Of a stretch of DNA of 64,000 bases, positions 1 to 9,687 are shown piece after piece. The stretch spans positions 1,240,001-1,304,000 of the forward strand of contig NZ_CAJHCR010000001.1 of the NCBI RefSeq assembly GCF_904848585.1, in the 5' to 3' direction. Source of the DNA: Paraburkholderia kirstenboschensis (lineage in GTDB: Bacteria; Pseudomonadota; Gammaproteobacteria; Burkholderiales; Burkholderiaceae). The translations under genes and the position numbers were made by a program. Numbering within the stretch: position 1 is the first letter of the stretch; every line of letters begins with the position of its first letter. The notes beneath the pieces were generated by a model, which was not told where the DNA came from, ran no database searches, and saw nothing but the letters and a program-made list of their open reading frames with translations.

Positions 1-96
1 TTGAGCATGCTGCTACACCGAGCCGTCGGTCCGACGTGTGCGGCGGCTCGAACTCTCGCCACGGTGGCGCCGGCTTTCCAGTTGCGCGCAGGCGAC

Positions 97-128
97 AAAA
101 AAGGGCAGCTCGCGCTGCCCTTCTTTTT
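97..128. terminator. Bidirectional rho-independent terminator
   Basis: A 9-bp perfect stem (101-109 with 114-122, loop TCGC) is flanked by an A-run on the left and a T-run on the right, so it has the form of an intrinsic terminator on both strands. It lies about 75 bp past the L31 stop codon on the minus strand and would also stop plus-strand transcription entering from before the window. Positions 1-96 contain nothing else I can support. Confidence 0.8.
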
Positions 129-197
129 GCTGCTTCGCTGCCGGACGAAAGTAGCCGAATCGGCCTGATTCTGCCCAGCAAGCCAAAGCGGCGGGTA

Positions 198-464
198 TTA
201 CTTCGCTGCTGCCTTGCCGGTAGCGCGCGAACCGAACTTCTTGTTGAACTTCTCGACGCGGCCTGCCGTGTCCATGATCTTTTGCTGGCCGGTGTAGAAC
301 GGATGCGATTCCGACGACACTTCAATCTTGGCGAGCGGGTAGGTCTTGCCGTTGAATTCGGCGGTTTCACGCGTCTGGATGGTCGAGCGCGTCACAAACT
401 TGAAGTCGTTCGACATGTCGATGAACAGGACTTCGCGGTAATTCGGGTGAATGCCTTCTTTCAT
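198..464 (-). CDS. rpmE2: 50S ribosomal protein L31, type B
   Basis: An 88-residue protein of the large ribosomal subunit. The N-terminus [14 protein letters not shown] and the motif [24 protein letters not shown] are characteristic of L31. There is no cysteine anywhere, so the zinc-binding CxxC ribbon of type A L31 is absent; this is the zinc-independent B form, which in other bacteria replaces the zinc form under zinc limitation. The start at 464 is chosen because AAAGGAAAG precedes it at normal distance; a longer reading frame to 512 has no family support. It is transcribed away from the mtfA group and ends at the bidirectional terminator at 97-128. A zinc-responsive operator was not recognised, so zinc regulation is only a family expectation. 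Confidence 0.95.
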   Translation of the reverse strand: MKEGIHPNYREVLFIDMSNDFKFVTRSTIQTRETAEFNGKTYPLAKIEVSSESHPFYTGQQKIMDTAGRVEKFNKKFGSRATGKAAAK

Positions 465-632
465 GATCTTTCCTTTAATCTGGCGGTAGCCAACCCGCGT
501 GCGGCCGCTCATGCGCGGACTGCATCTAGGCGCGAGCCACTTGCCTATGGTCGAAAAACGGCGATTATGCCAGAAAATCAGTCGCTTGACGAATTCTGTC
601 AGGTTTTTGCCGGCGTTTTGCCCGCATTTCGC

Positions 633-1469
633 TTATTGCGGGGGCGCGAACGTCAGGCCGACTCGCGCCGGGTCCTGACGATAATATCGGGCGAGAAGCC
701 GATATAGCTCCGGATACTCCGCTTCGAACGCTTGTGGCTTGACGAACAGCGCCTCGCTGCACACCGCGAAAAATTCCGACGGATGATCCGCGGCGTATGG
801 ATCGATCAGCGATTCGCGCTCGAAGCGCGTCCAGCGGCGCTGCGGCACCGCGTCGACGCGGGCGCAGAACTGATCGTAGGCGGCGTCGAACACGTCCGCC
901 CAGGCTTGCGAGTCGAGTGGCGCGTGCCAGCGGCGCACGAGCGGCGGATGGCCGTCCGCCTCGCCGTTGAGCATGTCGATCTTGTGCGCGAATTCGTGGA
1001 TCACCACGTTGTACGCGTCCGCGCCGTCCGTCATCTGCGCGTCTTCCCACGACAGCACGACGGGGCCGCCTTCCCACGCTTCGCCGCTCGCGTCGTGCTC
1101 GACCTCGTGAACGACGCCGTCTTCGTCCTCGACGGTCTTGCGGATCACGAATTCGCCCGGATACACGATCACGCCGACCCATCCGCGATACAGATCCAGG
1201 CTCAGATTCAGCACTGGCAAGCACGCCTGGGCCGCAATGGCGACAGTCATCGCATCGGTCAACTCCAGTTCGTGCGCGGTCGAGAACTCCTTTTGCGCGA
1301 TGAAAAGGCTGCTCATCTCGCGCAGGCGCGCGAGATCCGGTGCATCCAGGTGCGCGAGAAACGGCAGGCCATCGAGCGTCGCCTGCCACAGGTCATCGCC
1401 AATTGCGTAGTTGCGCAGCGCGCGCTCGCGCCGGCGGGCGCCGAGCCATTGAGTGAGTTTCGAAAGCAT
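633..1469 (-). CDS. mtfA: MtfA-type zinc peptidase (DgsA anti-repressor family)
   Basis: A 278-residue soluble protein with the MtfA zinc-peptidase signature: HEFAH at residues 158-162, followed by KIDMLNGEADGHP. In E. coli MtfA binds the glucose repressor Mlc/DgsA and has aminopeptidase activity. A Mlc partner has not been identified in Burkholderia, so the target here is unknown. The length is close to the E. coli protein. Its ATG follows the MFS transporter stop codon by only 15 bp, which makes it the last gene of a merR-MFS-mtfA transcription unit. The family call rests on the catalytic motif and overall sequence; the physiological role is inference. Confidence 0.88.
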   Translation of the reverse strand: MLSKLTQWLGARRRERALRNYAIGDDLWQATLDGLPFLAHLDAPDLARLREMSSLFIAQKEFSTAHELELTDAMTVAIAAQACLPVLNLSLDLYRGWVGVIVYPGEFVIRKTVEDEDGVVHEVEHDASGEAWEGGPVVLSWEDAQMTDGADAYNVVIHEFAHKIDMLNGEADGHPPLVRRWHAPLDSQAWADVFDAAYDQFCARVDAVPQRRWTRFERESLIDPYAADHPSEFFAVCSEALFVKPQAFEAEYPELYRLLARYYRQDPARVGLTFAPPQ

Positions 1470-1484
1470 GGGCCGATGAAACCG

Positions 1485-3041
1485 TTAGTCGATCTGTTTT
1501 TGCCACGCGGCGAAAATCCCGCCGCAAATCGCGATGCCGATCAGGAAGTAGAAGCCGTCGAGCGAGGTCAGAAAACTGGCCTGCCGCGCCACCGCCTGGC
1601 TGATCTCCACGACCGCAAGCGAATGCGCGTCCGAAGACGAGTGTCCGGCGGCGGATAGCGCGCGCGTGAGCCCGGCAAGCGAGTCCTGAAACAATGGATT
1701 GTACGGATTCACGAACTCCGCGAGTCGCGCCTGATGCAACGCCTGCCGATGCTGCTCAACGATGATCACCGAAGCTGTGGCGAAGGAGATCGTCAGTTGC
1801 CGCACGATATTCTTCAACCGGTAACCGTGCGCGAATTCCTCTATCGCGAAGATTCTGAAGGTCAGATTCGCGACCGGCAGCACGATGAACAGCAACAGCA
1901 GGCCGCGCAACAGGAGCGGTCCCACCAGCGCCGCTTCCCCGACGGACGGCGACATGCGGGTCATCCACGCGGCCGTGAGCGCGGCGATCGCGAAACCCGG
2001 CACGATGATCCGCTTCTTGCGCGTCAGAAGTTTTGCGAAGCGCAGATAGATGAAGAGCGCGCTCGCGGAAATCAGCGACGTGACGCCGACGAGTTGCCCG
2101 GTGTTCTCGATCGGGTAGCCGAGACCGCTCTCGAGGAAACGCGAAAGCAGATAGCTGAACGCAGTCGACAGATAGTAATAGAACATGTACAGCACGAGAC
2201 CGACCTGGAACACCCTCTCGCGCAACGCGTGCAGGCGCATGAGCGGCGCGGGGTGATGCCATTGGTGATACGCAAAGCAGCCGAGCGCGACGATGCCGGC
2301 GAGCGTGAGCAGAATCAGACCGGGCGACGCGCTGAACAACTGGAAACGCACCTGCTGCATGACGATTTGCAGTGCACCTTGCGCAAAGGCAAACACGATG
2401 TACGGCCAGAAGTGCGCAGAGCCGCGCTCCTCGGGCAGACGGTTGCCCGCGTCGGGCAGTGCCAGCACGGCGAGAACCGCGAACAGCATGCCGACTGGCG
2501 CGGTGCAGGCGAAGAGTGCGCGCCAGCCGAAATCCGAAACTAGCTGGGCGCCGATCAGCGACGCGAGCGCACTGCTCAGGACGATCAGGATCAGGAATGC
2601 CCGGGTTGCGGCGGGGCGTTCCTTGGGTGTGAAGCTCATCTGGATCAGAATGCGGCAGGTGCCCATCATCGGGCCGATGAAGTAGCCCTGAAAGCCGCGC
2701 GCGAACGCGAGTTCAACTGACGATTCGCACAGCGCGGCGGCTACGGCGCCCGCGGCGTAGAAGAGCATGCAGCCGGCTACATAGCGCCGGTAGCCGAAGC
2801 GCTCGACCCACCATTCCTGCTGCAGAATGCCCAGCACCGCCGCAAACGCGTAGGCGCTCGAAGCCCACACGAGTTCGTCCGGTGACGCGTTCACGCCGCC
2901 CGCGATATAGCTCGCGAAAAACGAAAAGATCGAGTTGTCGAAATAGTCGAGACCCGTGACGACCGCCAGCACCCAGGGGAAGAAATCGCCACGCAGCTTC
3001 TCCGCGCCTGGCCACCGGGCGCGAGGCCACGCTGTGCTCAC
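1485..3041 (-). CDS. MFS transporter, DHA2-like drug exporter
   Basis: A 518-residue polytopic membrane protein. The length and spacing of hydrophobic stretches fit the 14-helix DHA2 (EmrB/QacA-like) subgroup of the major facilitator superfamily. An early segment, LDYFDNSIFSFFASYIAGG, resembles the first helix of that group with its acidic residue, and WWVERFGYRRYVAG occupies the helix 2-3 loop where the MFS G-x-x-x-D-R-x-G-R-R-like motif lies. It starts with GTG at 3041; the GTGA overlaps the stop codon of the upstream MerR gene, so the two are translationally coupled. Export of a toxic compound sensed by the MerR protein is the natural inference. The substrate cannot be read from sequence. 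Confidence 0.88.
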   Translation of the reverse strand: MSTAWPRARWPGAEKLRGDFFPWVLAVVTGLDYFDNSIFSFFASYIAGGVNASPDELVWASSAYAFAAVLGILQQEWWVERFGYRRYVAGCMLFYAAGAVAAALCESSVELAFARGFQGYFIGPMMGTCRILIQMSFTPKERPAATRAFLILIVLSSALASLIGAQLVSDFGWRALFACTAPVGMLFAVLAVLALPDAGNRLPEERGSAHFWPYIVFAFAQGALQIVMQQVRFQLFSASPGLILLTLAGIVALGCFAYHQWHHPAPLMRLHALRERVFQVGLVLYMFYYYLSTAFSYLLSRFLESGLGYPIENTGQLVGVTSLISASALFIYLRFAKLLTRKKRIIVPGFAIAALTAAWMTRMSPSVGEAALVGPLLLRGLLLLFIVLPVANLTFRIFAIEEFAHGYRLKNIVRQLTISFATASVIIVEQHRQALHQARLAEFVNPYNPLFQDSLAGLTRALSAAGHSSSDAHSLAVVEISQAVARQASFLTSLDGFYFLIGIAICGGIFAAWQKQID

Positions 3042-3643
3042 GAGCGCTCGCGCGCAGTAGAGGCGCGTGGTTTTTTCACACGCTTCGCAGCGGGTGTCGT
3101 GCCGGCTTCCTGACGTTTGACGGCTTTAGGGGCTTCAAGGTCTTTACGGGCTTTGGCGGCTTTCGCGCCTTTCGCCAGCGCGTTGCGGCGCTGTTCGAGC
3201 AGGGCGTCCGCGTTCTCGCCCGCTAGACGGCGCTTCAGATAATCCAGGTCGGGGCTCAATTCGTCGCGCAGCTTCTGCGCTTCCTTGAGCTCCCGGCGCA
3301 TGGCTTGAATGCGTGCGTCGAGTGCGTCCACCTGTCCCGCGATCGCGTCGTGAATCTGCTGCAGCGATTCGGTTGAGAAGCGATGTCCGCCCGCGACCGG
3401 TTCGAGCGGCCGTTTGAGCATTTCGGTGATGCCGTGCAGCGAGAAACCCAACGAACGCAAACGCAGAATGCGCCCGAACCGCTGCAGATCCTCGTCGTCG
3501 TAGAGCCGGTAGCGGCCTTCGCTGCGAGCGGGCGATACAAGCCCGCGCTCCTCGTAGTATTTCAACGTGCGAGGCGTGACGCCGAGGCGCTCTGCAGCGT
3601 CGCGAACGGTAAGCAGGGCAGGTGAGTCGTTCGACATGAGCAT
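3038..3643 (-). CDS. MerR-family transcriptional regulator with basic C-terminal tail
   Basis: A 201-residue regulator. Residues about 11-80 form the MerR winged helix-turn-helix (LTVRDAAERLGVTPRTLKYY, then SEGRYRLYDDEDLQR); residues 95-135 form the dimerisation helix. The last 55 or so residues are a Lys/Ala/Arg-rich tail (KGAKAAKARKDL, AAKRVKKPRAS) rather than a recognisable ligand-binding domain, and no metal-binding cysteines are present. MerR proteins twist the promoter DNA to activate it; a fitting dyad lies at 3679-3694. The gene overlaps the MFS gene by 4 bp and probably controls it. Translation could begin at M1 or at M3 (3637); both fit. The inducer is unknown. Confidence 0.9.
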   Translation of the reverse strand: MLMSNDSPALLTVRDAAERLGVTPRTLKYYEERGLVSPARSEGRYRLYDDEDLQRFGRILRLRSLGFSLHGITEMLKRPLEPVAGGHRFSTESLQQIHDAIAGQVDALDARIQAMRRELKEAQKLRDELSPDLDYLKRRLAGENADALLEQRRNALAKGAKAAKARKDLEAPKAVKRQEAGTTPAAKRVKKPRASTARERS

Positions 3644-3670
3644 GGGCGGACAGAAGAGCTTCGCCGGATT

Positions 3671-3700
3671 TTACTACAACGTGTACGTTCACGTATAGGT
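3671..3700 (-). promoter_or_regulatory. Candidate MerR operator/promoter
   Basis: ACGTGTACGTTCACGT at 3679-3694 is an inverted repeat (ACGTG-N6-CACGT) extended outward by CTA/TAG half-sites. Read on the minus strand it is followed by TAAAAT as a -10-like hexamer, about 25 bp before the MerR start. MerR-family operators are dyads inside an over-long promoter spacer, so autoregulation of the MerR-MFS-mtfA unit is likely. The -35 box is not clear. Confidence 0.6.
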
Positions 3701-3770
3701 TGGCACCTGCGGCTTACGATCCGTGACATAGAAGGTGATACCTTCGCACCGTTGCAGATCCGCTGGGCGA

Positions 3771-3804
3771 AAAAAAACCGCTCGTCGATGACGAGCGGTT
3801 TTTT
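3771..3804. terminator. Bidirectional rho-independent terminator after rho
   Basis: An 11-bp perfect stem (3776-3786 with 3790-3800, loop GAT) is flanked by an A-run and a T-run. On the minus strand it lies about 25 bp past the rho stop codon and separates rho from the MerR operon. Confidence 0.85.
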
Positions 3805-3827
3805 CACGCGGCTTGCAGGCGCAGCTT

Positions 3828-5096
3828 TTAGCTGCCGCCGCCACGGCGCATCATGTCGAAGAACTCGGAGTTGCTCTTCGTCTGGCGAATTTTGTCGAGC
3901 AGGAATTCCATCGACTCGACTTCGTCCATGTCGTGAATGAACTTGCGCAAGACCCAGATTTTTTGCAGCACTTCGGGCTTGATCAGCAGTTCTTCGCGGC
4001 GCGTGCCGGACTTGTTCAGATTGATCGACGGGTACACGCGCTTTTCTGCAAGACGGCGCTCCAGGTGCACTTCCATGTTGCCGGTGCCCTTGAACTCTTC
4101 GTAAATCACGTCGTCCATGCGGCTGCCGGTTTCGATCAGCGCCGTGCCGATGATGGTCAGCGAGCCGCCTTCCTCGATATTGCGCGCCGCACCGAAGAAG
4201 CGCTTCGGGCGTTGCAATGCGTTGGCATCCACACCGCCCGTCAGCACCTTGCCCGAAGCCGGCACGACGGTGTTGTACGCGCGCGCAAGACGCGTGATCG
4301 AGTCGAGCAGAATGACCACGTCGTTCTTCATTTCGACGAGGCGCTTGGCTTTTTCGATCACCATTTCGGCGACCTGCACGTGACGCGCGGCGGGTTCGTC
4401 GAACGTGGAGGCGATCACTTCGCCGGCCACCGAACGCTGCATTTCCGTCACTTCTTCCGGACGCTCGTCGATTAGCAGCACGAACAGTACGACGTCAGGA
4501 TGGTTCTGCTTGATGGCGTGCGCGATGTGCTGAAGCATCACGGTCTTGCCGGACTTCGGCGACGCAACCAGCAAGCCGCGCTGGCCTTTGCCGATCGGCG
4601 CGATCATGTCGATGATGCGGCCGGTGACGTTTTCCTCACCGCGCATTTCACGTTCGAGCAGCAGCACCTTATTCGGGTGCAGCGGCGTCAGGTTTTCGAA
4701 CATGATCTTGTGCTTCGAGGCTTCCGGCGGCTGGCCGTTGACCTTGTCGACCTTTACCAGCGCGAAATAGCGTTCGCCGTCTTTCGGCGTACGCACTTCA
4801 CCTTCGATCGTGTCGCCCGTATGCAGGTTGAAGCGGCGGATTTGCGACGGGCTGATGTAAATGTCATCCGTGCTGGCGAGATAGGAGGTTTCCGGCGAAC
4901 GCAGGAAGCCGAAGCCGTCCGGCAGCACTTCAAGCGTGCCGTCGCCGAAGATCGTGTCGCCCGTTTTGGCTCGTTTTTTTAGAATGGCGAACATCAATTC
5001 CTGCTTGCGCAGGCGGTTCGCACTTTCGATCTCGAGGCCATTGGCCATCTCGATCAATTCGGACACGTGCAGAGTCTTAAGCTCGGATAAATGCAT
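3828..5096 (-). CDS. rho: Transcription termination factor Rho
   Basis: A 422-residue hexameric RNA-dependent ATPase that ends transcription at C-rich, unstructured RNA. The Rho N-terminal helical domain covers residues 1-47, and the cold-shock-like RNA-binding domain follows with the RNP1 motif DGFGFLRS at about 60-67. The ATPase core has Walker A ASPKSGKT at 178-185, Walker [14 protein letters not shown], and the Q-loop and R-loop regions. The length matches the compact proteobacterial form, without the large insertions of some Actinobacteria. It lies downstream of trxA in the same direction, the usual arrangement in this order, but with its own promoter-like element and a 100-nt leader (see 5097-5200). 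Confidence 0.98.
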   Translation of the reverse strand: MHLSELKTLHVSELIEMANGLEIESANRLRKQELMFAILKKRAKTGDTIFGDGTLEVLPDGFGFLRSPETSYLASTDDIYISPSQIRRFNLHTGDTIEGEVRTPKDGERYFALVKVDKVNGQPPEASKHKIMFENLTPLHPNKVLLLEREMRGEENVTGRIIDMIAPIGKGQRGLLVASPKSGKTVMLQHIAHAIKQNHPDVVLFVLLIDERPEEVTEMQRSVAGEVIASTFDEPAARHVQVAEMVIEKAKRLVEMKNDVVILLDSITRLARAYNTVVPASGKVLTGGVDANALQRPKRFFGAARNIEEGGSLTIIGTALIETGSRMDDVIYEEFKGTGNMEVHLERRLAEKRVYPSINLNKSGTRREELLIKPEVLQKIWVLRKFIHDMDEVESMEFLLDKIRQTKSNSEFFDMMRRGGGS

Positions 5097-5200
5097 ACGG
5101 AGAACCCGCAGGAGAAGGTGCGACGAAATGGAATCTGGGAGGAGAAGTGAGCGGAACCGCTCAAGGACTTACACGTCTTTTCGACGTTTTGCGGATTCTA
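5097..5200 (-). promoter_or_regulatory. rho promoter and pyrimidine-rich leader
   Basis: On the minus strand TAGAAT (5200-5195), preceded by TGTGCTATGC, is a good -10 element, although the -35 is weak. The transcript would have a leader of about 90 nt. From about 5146 to 5097 the RNA is strikingly rich in C and U and poor in G (for example CACTTCTCCTCCC and CGCACCTTCTCC), with one small hairpin near 5149-5162. This is the composition of a rho utilisation site and would fit autogenous attenuation of rho, which is known in E. coli; here it is inference. Confidence 0.5.
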
Positions 5201-5332
5201 GCATAGCACACGCCAGTTTCCGCCAGTGGGGCGCTACGGCATGTTTCTTGTGGGAAACGTTGTCGTCCCACAACAGGGCGGACGAGGCGCGCGCTGGTCC
5301 GGTGGACCTCGCGGCGCGCCCGCGTGACCGTT

Positions 5333-5659
5333 TTACAGGTTGCCGTCGAGGAACGCGGTGAGTTGCGACTTCGACAATGCGCCGACCTTCTGTGCTGCAA
5401 CGGCGCCGTTCTTGAACAGGATCAGCGTGGGGATACCGCGCACGCCGAACTTGACCGGCGTCGACTGATGTTCGTCGACGTTGATCTTCGCGATTTGCAG
5501 GCGATCGGCGTAATCCTTTGCGACTTCGTCGAGGATCGGCGCGATCATCTTGCACGGACCGCACCATTCAGCCCAGAAGTCGAGCAGCACGGGTTTATCG
5601 GATTTCACGACGTCCTGTTCGAACGATGCGTCGCTAATATGCTTGATTTGTTCGCTCAT
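5333..5659 (-). CDS. trxA: Thioredoxin 1
   Basis: A 108-residue cytoplasmic dithiol reductant. The active site WCGPC occupies residues 32-36, preceded by DFWAE. The cis-proline motif RGIPTL and the C-terminal [13 protein letters not shown] complete the thioredoxin fold. The start at 5659 gives exactly the E. coli-like length; an upstream in-frame methionine would add 16 residues without family support. The next gene on this strand is rho, about 235 bp away; no terminator hairpin is visible between them, so some read-through is plausible. Confidence 0.97.
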   Translation of the reverse strand: MSEQIKHISDASFEQDVVKSDKPVLLDFWAEWCGPCKMIAPILDEVAKDYADRLQIAKINVDEHQSTPVKFGVRGIPTLILFKNGAVAAQKVGALSKSQLTAFLDGNL

Positions 5660-6086
5660 TGTATGAATACCTCTATCGGTTCGAGGCCCGCCTGAATTGC
5701 TCGCCACGATACGTCAAAACCTAGGGAAACTTCCGTTCGCTTAACCGCACTGCGAACCTCACCACCTGCGCGCGAAAAGTCGAGGACGATTCGGCATGGG
5801 CGGAAGGCTCGCGCTTGCGGGTCATCCGTACGGCAGTTTAGCTTAATTCGCTATGCGTTGCCGGGGGCGATAGTACCCATCAGGGGCAGTGGGGCCGACG
5901 GCTGCCGATGAAGTGCCACCGTGTTTCATCACTACGACGTAGCCTATGTGGAGGTGCGGCGAGCAAACTCAAGTGAGCGGCGCGATCCGTGCGGCTAGGC
6001 GCGAACGGCGGCGATTTGGCTCGCGCTTTGCACTTTGGCCGTATTAACAGTCGCGCGAAGAGCCAGGCGGTGATAGAATGTTTCGT
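5660..6086. other. Intergenic region, trxA / ffs divergent promoters
   Basis: A 427-bp gap between divergent trxA and the 4.5S RNA gene. It must contain both promoters. Only the -10 of ffs (TAGAAT, 6074-6079, seven bases before the RNA start) is convincing. No coding region or long repeat was seen. Confidence 0.6.
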
Positions 6087-6182
6087 GACGGGCCTCCTCG
6101 CATGGAGGGATGGTCAACCTGGTCAGGTCGGGAACGAAGCAGCCACAGCCGTTTTCCACCAGTGCCGAGGGTCAGGCTCGTC
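6087..6182 (+). ncRNA. ffs: 4.5S RNA, small bacterial signal recognition particle RNA
   Basis: The conserved SRP domain IV apical loop and asymmetric loop are present as GGTCAGGTCGGGAACG followed by AAGCAGCCA, at about 6121-6144. The ends pair: GACGGGCCT at 6087-6095 with AGGCTCGTC at 6174-6182, giving a 9-bp closing helix with one G-U pair. The total of about 96 nt fits the small Gram-negative type that binds Ffh and directs membrane-protein targeting. A -10-like TAGAAT lies 7 bp upstream. The position immediately before dnaX is the usual one in Burkholderiales. The exact ends come from base pairing and could be off by a few bases. Confidence 0.93.
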
Positions 6183-6488
6183 ACCTTCCTCTTTCTGTTC
6201 GTTCTGTTTTCTTCCCCTTGCGCTTGTTCGGATCGCGTCTGTTTCAGATGCCGGTCGCCTCTGTGCTGTTCTTCGCACCGCGCGTGTGCTCATGCGCTCC
6301 AAGCCTTCTGCCGCACGGCCCTGTGCGTTGCGCATACGATCTGCGACGACGCTCGGCGCTGTCGCCAATATTTTTTTCTATCGTGCCATTAGCCGCTTTC
6401 AATCGCGCAGTTCAATTGTGCAGCCACGCGCGTTTGCGTCGGCTCGCGAATCGGTTTTGCACGGCATTGTTACTGATACAATTTCCCG
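6183..6488 (+). other. Leader region between ffs and dnaX
   Basis: 306 bp without a supported gene. Just after the RNA the sequence is pyrimidine-rich (CCTTCCTCTTTCTG and similar) but has no clear terminator hairpin. The dnaX start lacks a strong Shine-Dalgarno sequence (TACAATTTCCCG precedes ATG). Confidence 0.5.
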
Positions 6489-9281
6489 ATGACCTATCAA
6501 GTTCTCGCACGCAAATGGCGGCCGAAAGATTTCGCGTCGCTCGTCGGACAGGAGCACGTGGTGCGCGCGCTCACGCACGCGCTCGACGGCGGCCGTCTGC
6601 ATCACGCGTATCTGTTTACCGGCACGCGTGGCGTCGGCAAGACGACGCTGTCGCGCATCTTCGCCAAAGCGCTGAACTGCGAAACCGGCGTGACCTCCAC
6701 GCCGTGCGGCGTCTGCCGGGCCTGCCGTGAAATCGACGAAGGGCGCTTTGTCGATTACGTCGAGATGGACGCGGCGAGTAATCGCGGCGTAGACGAAATG
6801 GCGGCGCTGCTGGAGCGCGCGGTGTACGCGCCGGTGGATGCGCGCTTCAAGGTCTACATGATCGACGAAGTGCACATGCTCACGAACCACGCCTTCAACG
6901 CAATGCTGAAGACGCTGGAAGAGCCGCCGTCGCACGTCAAGTTCATTCTCGCCACTACCGATCCGCAGAAAATTCCGGTCACGGTGCTGTCGCGCTGTCT
7001 GCAATTCAATCTGAAGCAGATGCCGGCCGGCCACATCGTCTCGCATCTCGAACACATCCTGGGCGAAGAGAGGGTGCCGTACGAGGCGCAGGCGTTGCGT
7101 CTGCTCGCGCGCGCCGCCGACGGTTCGATGCGCGACGCGCTCTCGCTGACCGACCAGGCAATTGCCTATTCGGCGAATCAGGTGAATGAAGAGGCCGTGC
7201 GAGGCATGCTTGGCGCGCTCGATCAGAGCTACCTGATCCGACTGCTCGACGCGCTCGCCGAAGGCGACGGCGCAGCCGTGCTGTCGGTTGCCGACGAAAT
7301 GGCGCTGCGCAGCCTGTCGTTTTCGACCGCATTGCAGGATCTCGCGAGCCTGCTGCATCGCATCGCGTGGGCGCAGTTCGCACCGTCGTCGGTGCTGGAC
7401 GAGTGGCCGGAGGCGGGCGACCTGCGCCGCTTTGCCGATACGCTCAGCGCCGAACAGGTGCAGTTGTTCTATCAGATTGCGACGATCGGCCGGAGCGAGC
7501 TGGGTCTCGCGCCCGACGAATACGCCGGTTTCACCATGACACTGCTGCGCATGCTGGCCTTCGAGCCCGCTCCAACGGGCGGCGGGGGTGGAGCAGCCGG
7601 GCCTGGCCGGCAAGCCGGTCAGGCAGGCGCGAGCGGAGCGAAGCGGGCGGGGACGCCCGCGGTAGCGGCGGCGGGTTTGTCGGCGGCAGTTGCTGCGTCG
7701 CCCGCACGGGTAGCGGCGGGCTCGCGCGGCGCTGTTTCCTCGGCTGAGCCGGTTCGGGAACCAGCAGGCGTTGCCGGTCCTGCCGGGAGCGCACCTGCAA
7801 GCGTCAGTCGGAGGCAGGACGTCGCGGCAAGCACACAAGCTGTATCCGCCTCCGGCGATGCTGCTCAACACACGGCGCAAAATCCGGCGCCGGCAAAATC
7901 GGACCCGGCGTTCAAAACAGAGTCGGCGCCGATCCAGGACGAAGCCACTACCGCCCAGACGCCCACGCGCATCGATGCGCCCGCGCCGGCCGCGGGAACG
8001 CCCGCCGCGGGAACATCCGCCGCTTCGGATGGTACGCCAGCGCATGCGTTGGCTCCGTGGGACGATGAGCCCGCTGTGTCTGTCGGCAACCATGCCCAGG
8101 CGTCGGACACGAGCGCTGCCCATGCAGCGTCCGCTTCAGTAACCGCCGAACTAGCGCCCTCTCGAACCGCGCCGACGCCCGCAGCAGCGGATACGCCTGC
8201 TGCGCTTGTATCGGAATCGACGTCCGCAGAAACAGCGTCCCCGGAAAGCACGCCGCCCGCCACGCTCAGCGCACCGGCTGCCGCCGCGTTCGCGCGCGCG
8301 AGCGAAGCCGCGTCCGCGACCGATTCGAATGAAGCGGCTGAACCCGCGCCTGCGATGTTGCCCGATGCACCGCCGCGCCGCGCAGGCGGCGCGAGCGCCG
8401 CGCTCGACGTTCTGCGCAGCGCCGGCCTGAAGGTGTCGTCCGACCGTGGCCGCGCGAACGCCGCCTCGACCGCGAAGCCTGCGGCGCCCTCGATTCCGAA
8501 GCCGGCCGCGCCGCGCGTGGTGGTTCCGGTGCCGACGCCCGGCGCGCCGCGCGGCGCGGCACAGCAGGAGTCCGCATCGGGCGCTCGCGCGGCAGCACCC
8601 GCAGCGGCGCCGGCTCAATCTGCGGCGCGCAAAGAGTCGCAGTCAAACGGCTCGCCGGTTCCTCCATGGGACGACATGCCGCCAGACGACTACGTGCCGC
8701 TTTCGGCATCGGATGACGGCTACTACGGACCGCCCGACGACAACTACATGCCCGTGTTCGACAGCGGCCCTGACGACGTCCGCGTGAACGCGCCGACGTC
8801 TGCGACCGCGCCGGTCGTCGATCAGCGTCCGCTGCCGCCCGCCGTGCCGCTCGATCCGCTCGGGTTCAAAGGCGACTGGCCCGCGCTCGCCGTCGACCTG
8901 CCGCTCAAGGGCATCTCGTATCAGCTGGCGTTCAACAGCGAACTGATGGCGCTCGAAGGCAATACGCTGAAACTGAATGTGCCCGTGCCGCAATACGCGG
9001 AAGCCTCGCAAGTCGCGAAACTGAAAAGCGCGCTCGTCGACAGGCTCGGCCAGCATGTCGACGTGCAGGTCGAAGTCGGCCCGGCGCGCCGCACGGCAGC
9101 CGCTCACGACGCCGCCATGCGGGCACAACGCCAGCAGGAAGCGGAGCGCGAAATCGGCGCCGATCCGTTCGTGCAGTCGCTGATCCGCGAGTTCGGCGCG
9201 AGCATCGTGCCGGGCTCGATCCGCCCGATTAGCTCGATTAATCCGGACGCCGGCCCGAACGGCGCGTCCACCGTTCACTGA
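6489..9281 (+). CDS. dnaX: DNA polymerase III tau subunit
   Basis: A 930-residue clamp-loader ATPase that links the polymerase cores and helicase at the replication fork. The AAA+ module (residues 1-about 360) has Walker A GTRGVGKT at 45-52, a zinc-binding group C64/C73/C76/C79, and the DEVH Walker B in MIDEVHML. Residues about 365-765 form a very long Ala/Pro/Ser-rich linker. The C-terminal 150 residues, starting near [14 protein letters not shown], are the tau-specific domain that contacts DnaE. The protein is far longer than E. coli tau (643) because of the linker. No A-rich slippery heptamer for a gamma frameshift is visible. It is followed by ybaB and recR. Confidence 0.96.
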   Translation: MTYQVLARKWRPKDFASLVGQEHVVRALTHALDGGRLHHAYLFTGTRGVGKTTLSRIFAKALNCETGVTSTPCGVCRACREIDEGRFVDYVEMDAASNRGVDEMAALLERAVYAPVDARFKVYMIDEVHMLTNHAFNAMLKTLEEPPSHVKFILATTDPQKIPVTVLSRCLQFNLKQMPAGHIVSHLEHILGEERVPYEAQALRLLARAADGSMRDALSLTDQAIAYSANQVNEEAVRGMLGALDQSYLIRLLDALAEGDGAAVLSVADEMALRSLSFSTALQDLASLLHRIAWAQFAPSSVLDEWPEAGDLRRFADTLSAEQVQLFYQIATIGRSELGLAPDEYAGFTMTLLRMLAFEPAPTGGGGGAAGPGRQAGQAGASGAKRAGTPAVAAAGLSAAVAASPARVAAGSRGAVSSAEPVREPAGVAGPAGSAPASVSRRQDVAASTQAVSASGDAAQHTAQNPAPAKSDPAFKTESAPIQDEATTAQTPTRIDAPAPAAGTPAAGTSAASDGTPAHALAPWDDEPAVSVGNHAQASDTSAAHAASASVTAELAPSRTAPTPAAADTPAALVSESTSAETASPESTPPATLSAPAAAAFARASEAASATDSNEAAEPAPAMLPDAPPRRAGGASAALDVLRSAGLKVSSDRGRANAASTAKPAAPSIPKPAAPRVVVPVPTPGAPRGAAQQESASGARAAAPAAAPAQSAARKESQSNGSPVPPWDDMPPDDYVPLSASDDGYYGPPDDNYMPVFDSGPDDVRVNAPTSATAPVVDQRPLPPAVPLDPLGFKGDWPALAVDLPLKGISYQLAFNSELMALEGNTLKLNVPVPQYAEASQVAKLKSALVDRLGQHVDVQVEVGPARRTAAAHDAAMRAQRQQEAEREIGADPFVQSLIREFGASIVPGSIRPISSINPDAGPNGASTVH

Positions 9282-9360
9282 TTCGCCGCGCCATCACGCC
9301 GGAAACACACTGAGGCGCGCGCGATTTTCGAATTTCACGCTATCAAGAAGGAGCATTTCC

Positions 9361-9687
9361 ATGATGAAAGGTCAACTCGCCGGGCTGATGAAGCAAGCCC
9401 AGCAGATGCAGGAAAACATGAAGAAGATGCAGGAGCAGCTCGCTCAGATCGAAGTCGAGGGCCAGTCGGGCGCCGGTCTCGTGAAGGTGACGATGACCTG
9501 CAAGAACGACGTGCGCCGCGTGTCGATCGATCCGAGCCTGCTCGCCGACGACAAGGACATGCTGGAAGACCTCGTCGCCGCTGCGTTCAACGACGCCGTG
9601 CGCAAGGCCGAAGCCACCGCCCAGGAAAAAATGGGCGGCATGACCTCGGGCCTGCCGTTGCCCCCGGGCTTCAAGCTGCCGTTCTGA
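9361..9687 (+). CDS. ybaB: YbaB/EbfC nucleoid-associated protein
   Basis: A 108-residue DNA-binding protein of the YbaB/EbfC family. It begins [20 protein letters not shown] and has the conserved alternating Met/Gln/Lys helix, then the beta segment [21 protein letters not shown]. The family forms dimers that bind and bend DNA. AAGGAGC lies 5 bp before the ATG. It sits between dnaX and recR, as in most bacteria, and probably shares their transcript. Its role is structural or regulatory; no enzymatic activity is expected. Confidence 0.95.
   Translation: MMKGQLAGLMKQAQQMQENMKKMQEQLAQIEVEGQSGAGLVKVTMTCKNDVRRVSIDPSLLADDKDMLEDLVAAAFNDAVRKAEATAQEKMGGMTSGLPLPPGFKLPF

Noticed and set aside
6399..8123. 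574-codon minus-strand frame over dnaX.
   Set aside because: Mirror of dnaX coding sequence; no ribosome-binding site and no protein-like pattern.
6489..9281. Programmed frameshift in dnaX for a gamma subunit.
   Set aside because: No A-rich slippery heptamer followed by a hairpin was seen in the linker region.
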